Numbered from the stretch's first letter, positions 1 through 6,107 are shown. The stretch is DNA of 7,605 nucleotides from Micromonosporaceae bacterium (GCA_017354595.1 JAFMQQ010000134.1:1-7605), one strand, 5' to 3'. Program-made: numbers and translations. The notes: generated from the sequence alone by a model not told the origin.

Positions 1-137
1 GCCTGGTCACGGTCGGCGCGCTGCTCATTGTCGGAACCATCGCGGAGGACTTCTTCACCGGAGGGGTCGGCATTCTTGACGACGCCCCGTCCTTCGCCGG
101 TGCCGGCGCCCTGTTCAGCCTTGCGTTCTCCCTCTGA
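1..137 (+). CDS. C-terminal end of an unidentified hydrophobic protein (5' partial)
   Basis: The reading frame is open from the left edge (first complete codon at position 3) to TGA at 135-137, giving 44 residues. These begin LVTVGALLIVGTIAEDFF and end GALFSLAFSL. Both ends are hydrophobic and glycine/alanine rich, separated by a short acidic stretch, which fits one or two membrane-associated helices. I do not recognise the family. A strong hairpin begins 7 bases after the stop, which supports this being a genuine gene end. The frame is the same as that of the next gene, so a single stop codon separates them, but the codons between stop and ATG (Arg/Cys/Pro rich) do not look coding. Function is unknown. 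Confidence 0.5.
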   Translation, partial: LVTVGALLIVGTIAEDFFTGGVGILDDAPSFAGAGALFSLAFSL

Positions 138-143
138 CGGTGT

Positions 144-176
144 GTCCCTGGCCGGTGCCGGTCACCGGCCAGGGAC
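144..176. terminator. Perfect 14-bp inverted repeat, probable terminator hairpin
   Basis: Left arm GTCCCTGGCCGGTG (144-157), loop CCGGT (158-162) and right arm CACCGGCCAGGGAC (163-176) pair without mismatch. It lies 7 bases past the stop of the upstream gene and ends 3 bases before the ATG of the next. There is no T-tract, which is common for actinobacterial terminators. Terminator function is inferred. Because it reaches almost to the next ATG, it could also hide the ribosome-binding region of that gene. Confidence 0.7.
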
Positions 177-179
177 CGC

Positions 180-1355
180 ATGGGCGATGATGTCACCGTG
201 GCTGGACCGGTACGGCCGGCGAGCGAGCCGATCAGCGGAGGTTGGCGACAGGTCCCGGCGCTGGCGGCGCCGATCACGGTGTACGCGGCCCGAGCCCCCC
301 GGCCGGTGGCCGGCCTTCCCGTCCACACCGCGGGCTTCGTCTCCGCCACGACCGGGTGGGCGGCCGTGGGCAGCTACACCCCGCCGAGCTTCGCGCTGCT
401 GCGCACCGAGGATGGCGGTGTCACCTGGACCAGCCAGCTGGCCTGGCCCGGTACCCGCCCGTGGCAGCTCCAGCCGTTTGACACCCAGCAAGCGGCGCTG
501 GTCTTCGGGTTGTGGCCGACGGTCGCCAACGTGATCAACGGGCAGCCGGTCGCGGCCGGCCAACCCCCCCATCCGTTCCTGGCCGGGACGCAGGACGCCG
601 GGCAGACATGGACGCTCAGGTCCCCGCCAGACCCGCAGGCCGGCGGCGTGCATTTCCTGAGCCCGGCCGAGATCTGGGTGCTGATCAGTGTTCCGGGCGC
701 CTACCCGAGGACGGATGCCGCCCGCAGCGCCGATGGCGGGGCCAGCTGGAGCCGGGTCGACGGAGCCGGCGACCTGCCGCTTATCAGGGTGCGCTTCTTC
801 TCCCCCCGCGACGGGATGCTCATCGCCGAGGACCGGCTTCGCGCTGACATCCTGTACCGCACGAGCGACGGAGGCCACACCTGGAACCGGCAACATCTGG
901 CACCGCCGCCGCGCCTACCGCCGGGCGCGATGACGCAGCTGTACCCGGTCGGCCCGGACCTGCTCATGCTGAGCGCGGTCTCCCCGACCCACCCGGCAAG
1001 CCGTCCCCGCCCCCGCTGGGAAGGCAGCTACGGCTACCAACAGACCAAAGACGGTTGGGCCGACCCGATCCGGCTGCCCATGCCCCCCGCCGACAACGGA
1101 CCCGATCTGCTGGTACCCGCACCGGACCGGCGCCTGTGGGGCGGGTGCGGCCACGACCTGTGGGTCAGCGACGACCTGGCCGGGCCGTGGCGGCACCTGC
1201 CGGTACCACTGCCGGACGAGGAACACATCAGCGGCATCTGTCCCGTCGGGGACGGGGTGCTGTGGATCGTCACAAACACCGGCGTGGCCGGCGGCGGGCT
1301 GTACCGCAGCGACGACGGCGCCCACTGGAACCGCCTCACCGTCGCCGCCACCTGA
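180..1355 (+). CDS. BNR/Asp-box repeat beta-propeller protein (sialidase/Ycf48-like fold)
   Basis: A 391-residue protein with five recognisable Asp boxes of the form S/T-x-D-x-G-x-T/S-W: TEDGGVTW (76-83), TQDAGQTW (137-144), SADGGASW (183-190), TSDGGHTW (228-235) and SDDGAHW (377-383). A degenerate copy sits around 329-337. Spacing of roughly 45-60 residues between several boxes matches the blades of a six- or seven-bladed propeller, as in BNR-repeat glycosidase-like and Ycf48/HCF136-like proteins. An Asp-box propeller does not by itself imply sialidase activity, and I see no convincing catalytic Arg triad/Tyr-Glu set, so no enzymatic role is assigned. ATG at 180 is the first in-frame start after the stop at 137. 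It lacks a clear Shine-Dalgarno and directly follows the hairpin, so the true start may be later (for example GTG at 198). No signal peptide or lipobox is seen, unusual for this mostly exported class. The gene converges on the relaxase, with stops abutting. Confidence 0.8.
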   Translation: MGDDVTVAGPVRPASEPISGGWRQVPALAAPITVYAARAPRPVAGLPVHTAGFVSATTGWAAVGSYTPPSFALLRTEDGGVTWTSQLAWPGTRPWQLQPFDTQQAALVFGLWPTVANVINGQPVAAGQPPHPFLAGTQDAGQTWTLRSPPDPQAGGVHFLSPAEIWVLISVPGAYPRTDAARSADGGASWSRVDGAGDLPLIRVRFFSPRDGMLIAEDRLRADILYRTSDGGHTWNRQHLAPPPRLPPGAMTQLYPVGPDLLMLSAVSPTHPASRPRPRWEGSYGYQQTKDGWADPIRLPMPPADNGPDLLVPAPDRRLWGGCGHDLWVSDDLAGPWRHLPVPLPDEEHISGICPVGDGVLWIVTNTGVAGGGLYRSDDGAHWNRLTVAAT

Positions 1356-2537
1356 TCAAGCAATACTTCGTTGGCCGCGTAGCTGCCGCTCCAGCATGCC
1401 AGTTGATGTCGCAGCATAGGTATTCGGCGTCCGTGGCTTGTCGCTCATCAGAGGTAGCCGCAGCAGGGCCCGGACACAGTGGGCACCGAAGGCGGCAATG
1501 CCTGGTGCCGAAGGTGGTTCGACGAACACCGGCTGCGTACACGTAAGCAGCGGTAGGCGGGCGGCCGTGAGTGAGCGGACGACGGTGCAACCGTCGGCTG
1601 TGGGCAGCGCAGAAGTATGACAGACAACCGGTACGACGCCGGGTTTCCGGCGCTGTACCCGCGTCGCAGAATCGGCCGCTGCGGCCGGCTGGCCCCACCG
1701 GCTGCGCAGCTGCGGCAGGGTCAGGTCCGTGGCCAGTTTCCCGCCGCTGTACCAGACCGGTTCGCCGGTGGCTGTGGTGTCGTCGGGCGTGGCGACGGCG
1801 TACCCGGTGATCTGGTCGGGATGGATGCTGCTGGTGCGGGCCCGCGCGAGCAGCCCGGCCTGGTGTAGCAGGGCGAAGAACTCGCCTTCGCCGCCGGCGG
1901 TGGCCGCGGCGAAACGGACCTCGCGGCGCAGCCGGTCCCGGCTGGTTTCCCGGCGGCCGGTACGGCGGGCCTTGTTCAGTTCAGGAGCGGTCGGCCGGCG
2001 GTGCCCGGTCCGGTCTGCTGGGCCGAGCCGGCGCAGCCCGTACCGTCGCTCCAGATCGCGGCAGGCGGCCTGGGCCAACCAGTAGTCGTTGCGTCCCCAC
2101 GCGGTACGCCGGTCCTGCCGCACCAGCGTGGCCACGATGTGGATATGGTCCGGGCCGTGCCGGATCGCCACCCACCGCACCGCCTTGGGGTCGCCGTGCG
2201 GCGCGAGCCCGACGGCGGCCATCACCTCGCCACCGATGTGCGCCCACTGCTCGTCGGTCAGCCACCGGTCGGTCGGATCGGTACGGATCGAGCAGTGCCA
2301 CACATGTTTGCGTGGCGGGTTGCGCGCGTTGTGGACCGGCTGCTCCAGCAGGTCGATCAGCTGGCGGAAGTCCCGCCTCCCGTCCACCCCGACCAGAGGC
2401 TCCAGTTTGGACAGTCGCCCGGCACCGTCCCACGCGGCGACCAGGTGCGGGTTGACATGCTCCTCCCGCTTGCCCGGCCCGTACAGATATCGGATCAGCC
2501 CACCGACCCGGGTACCACGGACGATGTTCGGGATCAC
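1356..2537 (-). CDS. Relaxase/mobilization nuclease, C-terminally truncated with an unrelated tail
   Basis: A 393-residue reading frame starting at GTG (2535-2537). The N-terminus MIPNIVRGTRVGGLIRYLYG supplies Tyr17/Tyr19 as candidate nicking tyrosines. His81 (HCSIR) and the metal-binding motif RHGPDHIHIV (His117, His121, His123) are typical of the actinobacterial relaxase/mobilization nuclease domain. Such enzymes nick oriT and attach covalently to the 5' end of the transferred strand. Family-like sequence runs to about residue 265 (LPQLRSRWGQP). The last ~128 residues (about 1359-1745) look like chance translation, Pro/Ala/Arg rich with no family resemblance. Actinobacterial relatives, as I know them, usually continue with a helical C-terminal region. 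The start overlaps the mobC stop as GTGA, with no Shine-Dalgarno seen, so translation is probably coupled. The nuclease core could be active, but loss of the C-terminus plus the broken mobC suggest a decaying cassette. Family call is firm; functionality is doubtful. Confidence 0.85.
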   Translation of the reverse strand: MIPNIVRGTRVGGLIRYLYGPGKREEHVNPHLVAAWDGAGRLSKLEPLVGVDGRRDFRQLIDLLEQPVHNARNPPRKHVWHCSIRTDPTDRWLTDEQWAHIGGEVMAAVGLAPHGDPKAVRWVAIRHGPDHIHIVATLVRQDRRTAWGRNDYWLAQAACRDLERRYGLRRLGPADRTGHRRPTAPELNKARRTGRRETSRDRLRREVRFAAATAGGEGEFFALLHQAGLLARARTSSIHPDQITGYAVATPDDTTATGEPVWYSGGKLATDLTLPQLRSRWGQPAAAADSATRVQRRKPGVVPVVCHTSALPTADGCTVVRSLTAARLPLLTCTQPVFVEPPSAPGIAAFGAHCVRALLRLPLMSDKPRTPNTYAATSTGMLERQLRGQRSIA

Positions 2538-2818
2538 CGCAAGCTGCGGTCGATCCGCGAGATGACCTCATCCAGGGCGTCCATCCGCCGCTCGCACAGC
2601 TGCACGACGTGCGCCAACCACGCCGGGGCCTCGCCGGTGGTGTTGAGTGCCGCGATGGCCTGGTTGAGGTTGGTGCCGATGCGGCCCAGGGAGGCCCGGG
2701 CGGCGAACAGCTCGCTCTGCAACTCGGCCAGCGCCTCACGGCTGGGGGGCAGCGCGGCCGGTGCGGTGCCGCGTGCGGCGGCCAGCCCGGCCTCGGCGAG
2801 GAAGCCGGTCGGTGTCAT
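2534..2818 (-). CDS. mobC: MobC-family relaxosome protein, C-terminal portion of a split gene
   Basis: A 94-residue frame from ATG (2816-2818) to TGA (2534-2536). The segment RIGTNLNQAIAALNTTG (about residues 46-62) is the signature of MobC-type mobilisation accessory proteins, which bind oriT and help the relaxase open the strands. It is followed by an amphipathic helical C-terminus. The beginning MTPTGFLAEAGLAAA is normally an internal part of MobC, following an N-terminal ribbon-helix-helix-like segment. That segment is present immediately upstream in another frame (2815-2973). The ATG overlaps the stop of the upstream fragment (ATGA), so the two halves could still be translated by coupling. 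Alternatively this is a frameshift pseudogene or a sequencing error. The stop overlaps the relaxase GTG start by four bases (GTGA), indicating one operon. Confidence 0.82.
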   Translation of the reverse strand: MTPTGFLAEAGLAAARGTAPAALPPSREALAELQSELFAARASLGRIGTNLNQAIAALNTTGEAPAWLAHVVQLCERRMDALDEVISRIDRSLR

Positions 2819-2973
2819 GCCGGCCCGACGGCGGCGGTTCCGATCTCGGCCAGCTCCGCATCGGTGAACCGCGCATTGAGCCGGCGCGCCCGCCCGGCGC
2901 GTAGGTGCGCGCGGTCCCGGCCACGCGATGTCAGCAGCGGCACGGCAGCGCGGCTCTCATCGGGTCCAGCCAT
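2815..2973 (-). pseudogene. mobC: N-terminal fragment of mobC, separated by an apparent one-base loss
   Basis: A 52-residue frame from ATG (2971-2973) to TGA (2815-2817), ending RARRLNARFTDAELAEIGTA followed by AVGPA and the stop. The RRLNARFTDAELAEI part is the usual MobC N-terminal DNA-binding segment. Reading the other frame just before the downstream ATG gives R-A-G-M-T-P-T-G-F. Joining the two frames near 2827-2829 would give ...GTAA(V)RAGMTPTGF, a normal MobC sequence, if one base were restored. The rebuilt protein would be about 146 residues (2534-2973), a usual MobC length. No good Shine-Dalgarno precedes the ATG, and a GTG two codons upstream is an alternative start. Whether this is real inactivation, a tolerated split with coupled reinitiation, or an error in the sequence cannot be decided from the window. 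Confidence 0.75.
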
Positions 2974-3165
2974 GCGCACAACGCTGGGCCCAAACGGTTG
3001 ACGGACTCGTTGCCGGCTACGCTGCGCCGGCCGCCGCGTACGCCACCCTCGGCGCAGCTCCTGCCGTCCACAAGGGACTGAATGAGGCCGGACCGCGCCC
3101 GGTCGGGACAGATCCGGTTCCGGATCTATAGCTTGCTCCGAGCGCCACGCCGGGCCATCCGATTC

Positions 3166-3183
3166 CGCGCGCCAAGGCGCGCG
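3166..3183. repeat. Perfect 8-bp GC-rich inverted repeat near mobC
   Basis: Arms CGCGCGCC (3166-3173) and GGCGCGCG (3176-3183) are separated by AA. It lies about 190 bp upstream of the mobC start and directly beside a 20-bp tandem repeat. Inverted repeats next to nic sites are common in oriT regions, so this may be a relaxase or MobC recognition element. A chance GC-rich palindrome in high-GC DNA is the main alternative. Confidence 0.5.
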
Positions 3184-3188
3184 CTGTC

Positions 3189-3228
3189 CTGTCCACGCGA
3201 ACCTGTCGCTGTCCACGGGATCATGTCG
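3189..3228. repeat. Two tandem 20-bp imperfect repeats, candidate oriT/relaxosome binding site
   Basis: The units 3189-3208 and 3209-3228 match at 17 of 20 positions. Both begin CTGTCCACG and end TGTCG, with differences at unit positions 10, 13 and 15. The 20-bp period is close to two helical turns, as expected for iteron-like protein sites read on one DNA face. The location between the GC palindrome and an A/T-richer patch, upstream of mobC, fits an oriT or an autoregulatory mob operator. The assignment is positional only; no nic consensus was recognised. Confidence 0.5.
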
Positions 3229-3343
3229 TGTGATTTATCGGCGTCCGGATATTGTTGGCGAGTCATGCGTGTCGATGCCGGGTTGATCGTCGAGAGTGCT
3301 CCGCGTGGTGACTCCGCCGTCCGTGAGGGATCGCGCATTGTGG

Positions 3344-3859
3344 TCAGTCGACCGCCGCACCGGGCGGTAGGGCGTCCAGGAACGTCCGCTCGGAGAGGAT
3401 CCGTTCCGGATCTGGGGTGCCCAACTCTCGCCGAACCGCTGTATACAAGCGAACTAAGCGCTCATCGAGTTGATCGATCGGGCCAGTGTCGATCTCGTCG
3501 GGCCGCGGTGGCAGCCCTTCGAACTGGCGCAACAGCCCGTACGCGTACCGGAGCGCGAACCGTGCCTCCTCTTGCACGGTCAGCGACGACGTGCTCAACC
3601 GCAGCCGTTCGTAACCGGCCCGGGCCACATCGTGAGCGCGCTGCAGCGCCGTCCGCCGGACCTCGTGGTTCTCCCCGTACGCTCGGCCCCAGTACGCCTG
3701 CCGGATCTCAACGAGAGCGGTGGTGAAATCGACACAGGCCGATCTGAGCTGCTCGCGACGGTCCCGGCGGTCGTCGTTACGGGACCGGACGAGGTCAGCC
3801 AGCAGCGTCCCCCCAATGCCGAGGGCGGTCCCAGCCAGTGCGAAGAGGGCTTCGTACAC
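3344..3859 (-). CDS. Small membrane-anchored protein of unknown function
   Basis: A 171-residue frame starting at GTG (3857-3859). Residues 3-23 (ALFALAGTALGIGGTLLADL) form one hydrophobic, glycine-rich segment. It is followed by a highly charged stretch RSRNDDRRDRREQLRS (25-40), then a long helical, Arg/Glu/Ala-rich region to about 130 with coiled-coil character, and a proline-containing tail. The layout of one N-terminal anchor plus a cytoplasmic helical domain, with positive charge after the segment, is common among short uncharacterised actinobacterial proteins. No catalytic motif is seen. The start is not well supported: the G-rich AGGGGG run lies about 25 bases upstream, inside a hairpin (GCGGAG/CTCCGC), too far for normal Shine-Dalgarno spacing. 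It is likely monocistronic, between the mob remnant and the lyase operon. No function is proposed. Confidence 0.62.
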   Translation of the reverse strand: MYEALFALAGTALGIGGTLLADLVRSRNDDRRDRREQLRSACVDFTTALVEIRQAYWGRAYGENHEVRRTALQRAHDVARAGYERLRLSTSSLTVQEEARFALRYAYGLLRQFEGLPPRPDEIDTGPIDQLDERLVRLYTAVRRELGTPDPERILSERTFLDALPPGAAVD

Positions 3860-4068
3860 GACTATCAGTATTGCGGAGCGGGTCCCCCTCCGCGGTAGGG
3901 CCCGGCAAGCTCAATCCACCGTCATCAATGCGATCGGTTGGGTTCGAGCGAACGACCAGCCACCAACATGGCGGACGCCAGTAGCGCGGGCGACACGGCC
4001 GGGCAGACGGGTGGGCCTGAAGCCCGCATCGCACGGAATCCGCCAAGTTAGGCCGGACGATCCGCGGC

Positions 4069-4860
4069 TCAGCCCAGATAGGTAGGCAGGATCGAGGGTG
4101 GGATCGGGCCCTTGTTGCGCCGCCCTTGCTGGCTCTCCTCCCATGCGTGGGCGAGGATGCCGATACTGCGGCTGAGCACGAACAGGCCGCGGGCGAGGGG
4201 CGCGGGAAATCCCAGCTCCGCGTAGATGACCGCTGTCGCGCCGTCAATGTTCATCGGCACCGGTCTACTGCGGCCCCGGTTGAGGGCGGATTCGACGCCA
4301 CGGGCCGCCCGCAAATGGTCGCCGGCGACGGTACCTTCCGCGACCGCATGGTCCACAAGAGACAGAAGCGGATCGCGTCGGGGATCGTGGGAGTGGAACC
4401 GGTGGCCGAACCCTGGTAGGTAGCGTGACCGAATCCGCCACGCGGAGACGACCGCGTCGACCGCCGCTTCCCGGTCGGTCCCCTCATGTTCGCGGACCAC
4501 GATCTGCTCGAGCATCTCCACACATTGCTCACCAGCACCGCCATGTGCGTCGCCGAGCGCGTTGATACCGCTGGCCATGGCGTTGTTCAGCGCCACCCCG
4601 CAGGTGACGGCCATCCTGGCGATGGCGATCGAGGGCGCGTGGGGACCGTGGTCGACGCCGGCGACCAGGGCCGCCTCCAGCAGCGCGGCCTGTCGAGCGT
4701 TGGGCAGCTCGCCGCGCAGCAGCAGCCAGATCATCGCAGGTATGCTGATGCTGCCGATGAGATCCTGCACGGGCCTGCCGCGCAACTCGATGACGCCGGG
4801 TTCGATGCGTGAGACTGCTGTACCCCACCAATCTGCCGCCGCGTGGTGGTCATCTTTCAC
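4069..4860 (-). CDS. Citryl-CoA lyase-type protein (short citrate synthase homologue)
   Basis: A 263-residue protein with the citrate synthase catalytic set: His106 in GDAHGGAGEQ, His153 in PGFGHRFHSHDPR and Asp206 in NIDGATAVIYAELG. The length and layout match the small citryl-CoA lyase class, related to the C-terminal part of ATP-citrate lyase, rather than full citrate synthase (about 370-430 residues). Family members cleave citryl-CoA, or a similar 3-hydroxyacyl-CoA, to acetyl-CoA and a 2-oxo acid. The reverse condensation uses the same residues. The actual substrate here is unknown. Start choice: GTG at 4858-4860 overlaps the CoA-transferase stop as GTGA, has GAGGAGG ten bases upstream (4871-4877), and gives a clean N-terminus VKDDHHAAADWW. 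A longer version from 4947 would run inside the transferase gene and adds only Arg/Pro-rich sequence. It is the last gene of the operon. Confident of family, not of substrate. Confidence 0.88.
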   Translation of the reverse strand: MKDDHHAAADWWGTAVSRIEPGVIELRGRPVQDLIGSISIPAMIWLLLRGELPNARQAALLEAALVAGVDHGPHAPSIAIARMAVTCGVALNNAMASGINALGDAHGGAGEQCVEMLEQIVVREHEGTDREAAVDAVVSAWRIRSRYLPGFGHRFHSHDPRRDPLLSLVDHAVAEGTVAGDHLRAARGVESALNRGRSRPVPMNIDGATAVIYAELGFPAPLARGLFVLSRSIGILAHAWEESQQGRRNKGPIPPSILPTYLG

Positions 4861-6107
4861 GGTGCGGTCGCCTCCTCGGCAAGGTTCTGGTCGGTACCTG
4901 CCGGTTGGGCGATGACCCGGTCGGAACCCGCGCCGGTGCCCAGCCACTGGGTGAGCAACGCGTCGCGTTCATCGTTGTGCTGGCCGAGCAGTGGCGGGGA
5001 ATCGGTGGGTTGGGGCGCGTGACCGTTGATCTGTACCCCGTTGCCGGTGACCCGCAGGCGTCTGCCGGATCGGTCGGGGTAGGGAAGGTCGGTGAGGAAG
5101 CCACGGTGGTGCAGCTGGTCCAGTGCCATCGCTTGGGGGACGCTGAGGATCCGTGCCGCGGGTACTCCGGCCGCCGAGAGGATCTGCTCCCATTGCAGGG
5201 CGGTTCGGCCGGCCAGCGCGGGGTTGAGTTCGTCGTTGAGTTGGTCGCGGTGTTGTTTACGCACCTCCGGGTCGGCGAAGCGTGGATCCGTCAGAAGGTC
5301 TGGACGCTCTACCAACCGGCACAAGGTTTCGAACTGTTCCTGCCGGTTCGCGGCGATGTTGAGCGGACCATCGGCGGCGTCGAAGGTGCCTGACGGAGCG
5401 GCGGTGGCGTTCTGGTCTCCCATCGGCTCGGGCGCGACACCGCTGATGAGATAGTTGGAGACCGCCCAGCCCATGGCGGAGACCGACGCCTCCAGCATGG
5501 ACACGTCGAGCATGCAGCCTTCGCTAGTCTGTTCGCGGCCGAACAGGGCCGCGGCGATCGCGAGCGCGGCGACCAGGCCGCCGACTGTGTCGCAGATGGG
5601 GAAGCCGACGCGGAGTGGGGCGCTGTCAGCGGTACCGGTGATGCTCATCATTCCGGACAGCCCTTGGATGATCTGGTCGTAGGCCGGCGCCTGGCTCATC
5701 GGTCCGGTCTGCCCGAAGCCCGAGATGGCGCAGTAGATGAGGCGGGGGTTGAGTCCGCGTAGCCGGGCCCAATCGAGTCCCATCCGGGCCAACACGCCGG
5801 CTCGGAAATTCTCCAGCAGGACATCGGCGCCGCGCACAAAGTCCTCGAAGACGCCGCGGTCGGCGCTGTTCTTCAGGTCGAGTTCGATGGAGCGTTTGCC
5901 GGCGTTCTGGGCGAGGAAGGAGGCACCAATGCCCTCGGCGTTCAGCTGTCGGTCGGGGCCGAGGTGGCGGGCGAGGTCGCCGCGCTGCGGCACCTCGATT
6001 TTGATGACCTCGGCGCCGAGCAACATCAGCTGGTAGCTGCAGTATGGCCCGGCGAGGACGTTGGTCAGGTCGACGACCCGAACACCCTCAAGCGGTCGAT
6101 GCTGCAT
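4857..6107 (-). CDS. Class III CoA-transferase (CaiB/BaiF family)
   Basis: A 416-residue protein. The N-terminal signature LEGVRVVDLTNVLAGPYCS (7-25), GAEVIKIE (31-38) and the NAGKRSIELDL block (68-78) form the CoA-binding Rossmann part of formyl-CoA transferase-like enzymes. Asp144 in PAYDQIIQGLSG aligns with the catalytic aspartate that carries the acyl anhydride. The ISGFGQTGP loop (128-136) and a C-terminal dimer-interlocking region complete a normal-length protein. These enzymes move CoA between carboxylic acids in the cytoplasm. Donor and acceptor are not readable from sequence. Start: ATG at 6105-6107 is preceded by AGGAGG nine bases upstream and matches the family N-terminus. The frame is open to 6293, but that extension is Arg/Pro-rich and unlike the family. 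It shares a GTGA overlap with the citryl-CoA lyase homologue, so the two products are probably made together. Expression is likely controlled from the operator/promoter at about 6331-6378. Confidence 0.94.
   Translation of the reverse strand: MQHRPLEGVRVVDLTNVLAGPYCSYQLMLLGAEVIKIEVPQRGDLARHLGPDRQLNAEGIGASFLAQNAGKRSIELDLKNSADRGVFEDFVRGADVLLENFRAGVLARMGLDWARLRGLNPRLIYCAISGFGQTGPMSQAPAYDQIIQGLSGMMSITGTADSAPLRVGFPICDTVGGLVAALAIAAALFGREQTSEGCMLDVSMLEASVSAMGWAVSNYLISGVAPEPMGDQNATAAPSGTFDAADGPLNIAANRQEQFETLCRLVERPDLLTDPRFADPEVRKQHRDQLNDELNPALAGRTALQWEQILSAAGVPAARILSVPQAMALDQLHHRGFLTDLPYPDRSGRRLRVTGNGVQINGHAPQPTDSPPLLGQHNDERDALLTQWLGTGAGSDRVIAQPAGTDQNLAEEATAP
4871..4877 (-). promoter_or_regulatory. 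Ribosome-binding site that fixes the lyase start
   Basis: GAGGAGG on the minus strand lies ten bases before GTG 4860, inside the end of the CoA-transferase gene. It supports the short 263-residue form of the lyase and coupled translation with the transferase. Confidence 0.65.

Larger units (their letters stand above)
2974..3343. other. 370-bp gap upstream of mobC, no convincing gene, candidate cis-acting region
   Basis: Reading frames cross this stretch on both strands, but none has recognisable family content, a credible ribosome-binding site or convincing composition. It contains the palindrome at 3166-3183 and the tandem repeat at 3189-3228 described separately. A locally more A/T-rich patch lies at about 3228-3260 (ATTTATC, ATATTG). 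Position upstream of mobC on the same transcriptional axis is where an oriT and the mob promoter are normally found. Everything functional here is inference. Confidence 0.4.

Noticed and set aside
162..896. 244-codon minus-strand frame opposite the propeller gene
   Set aside because: It is antisense to a gene with clear Asp-box repeats; its Gly/Arg/Pro-rich product is typical of shadow frames in high-GC DNA.
2001..2867. 288-codon plus-strand frame opposite relaxase and mobC
   Set aside because: The opposite strand encodes recognisable relaxase and MobC motifs with coupled starts; this frame has no family features.
3082..3726. 214-codon plus-strand frame covering the mobC upstream gap and the small membrane protein
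   Set aside because: It is Arg/Ser/Pro-rich with no motif, and it is antisense to a frame with a convincing membrane segment and helical domain.
3938..3965. tRNA-like 3' end: GGTTCGAGC followed at the right distance by CCACCA
   Set aside because: The T-loop spacing to CCA fits, but the would-be T-stem halves (TTGGG and GAACG) do not pair and no matching acceptor strand, anticodon or D-arm is found upstream. It is better seen as a chance match around the small palindrome GTTCGAGCGAAC.
4009..4030. Weak hairpin GGGC-CTGAA-GCCC downstream of the lyase as a terminator
   Set aside because: A four-base-pair stem with no T-tract is too weak to call in DNA of this GC content.
4861..4947. Longer lyase start at 4947
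   Set aside because: It would overlap about 90 bases of the CoA-transferase and adds Arg/Pro-rich residues. The GTG at 4860 has an upstream ribosome-binding site and a typical GTGA overlap.
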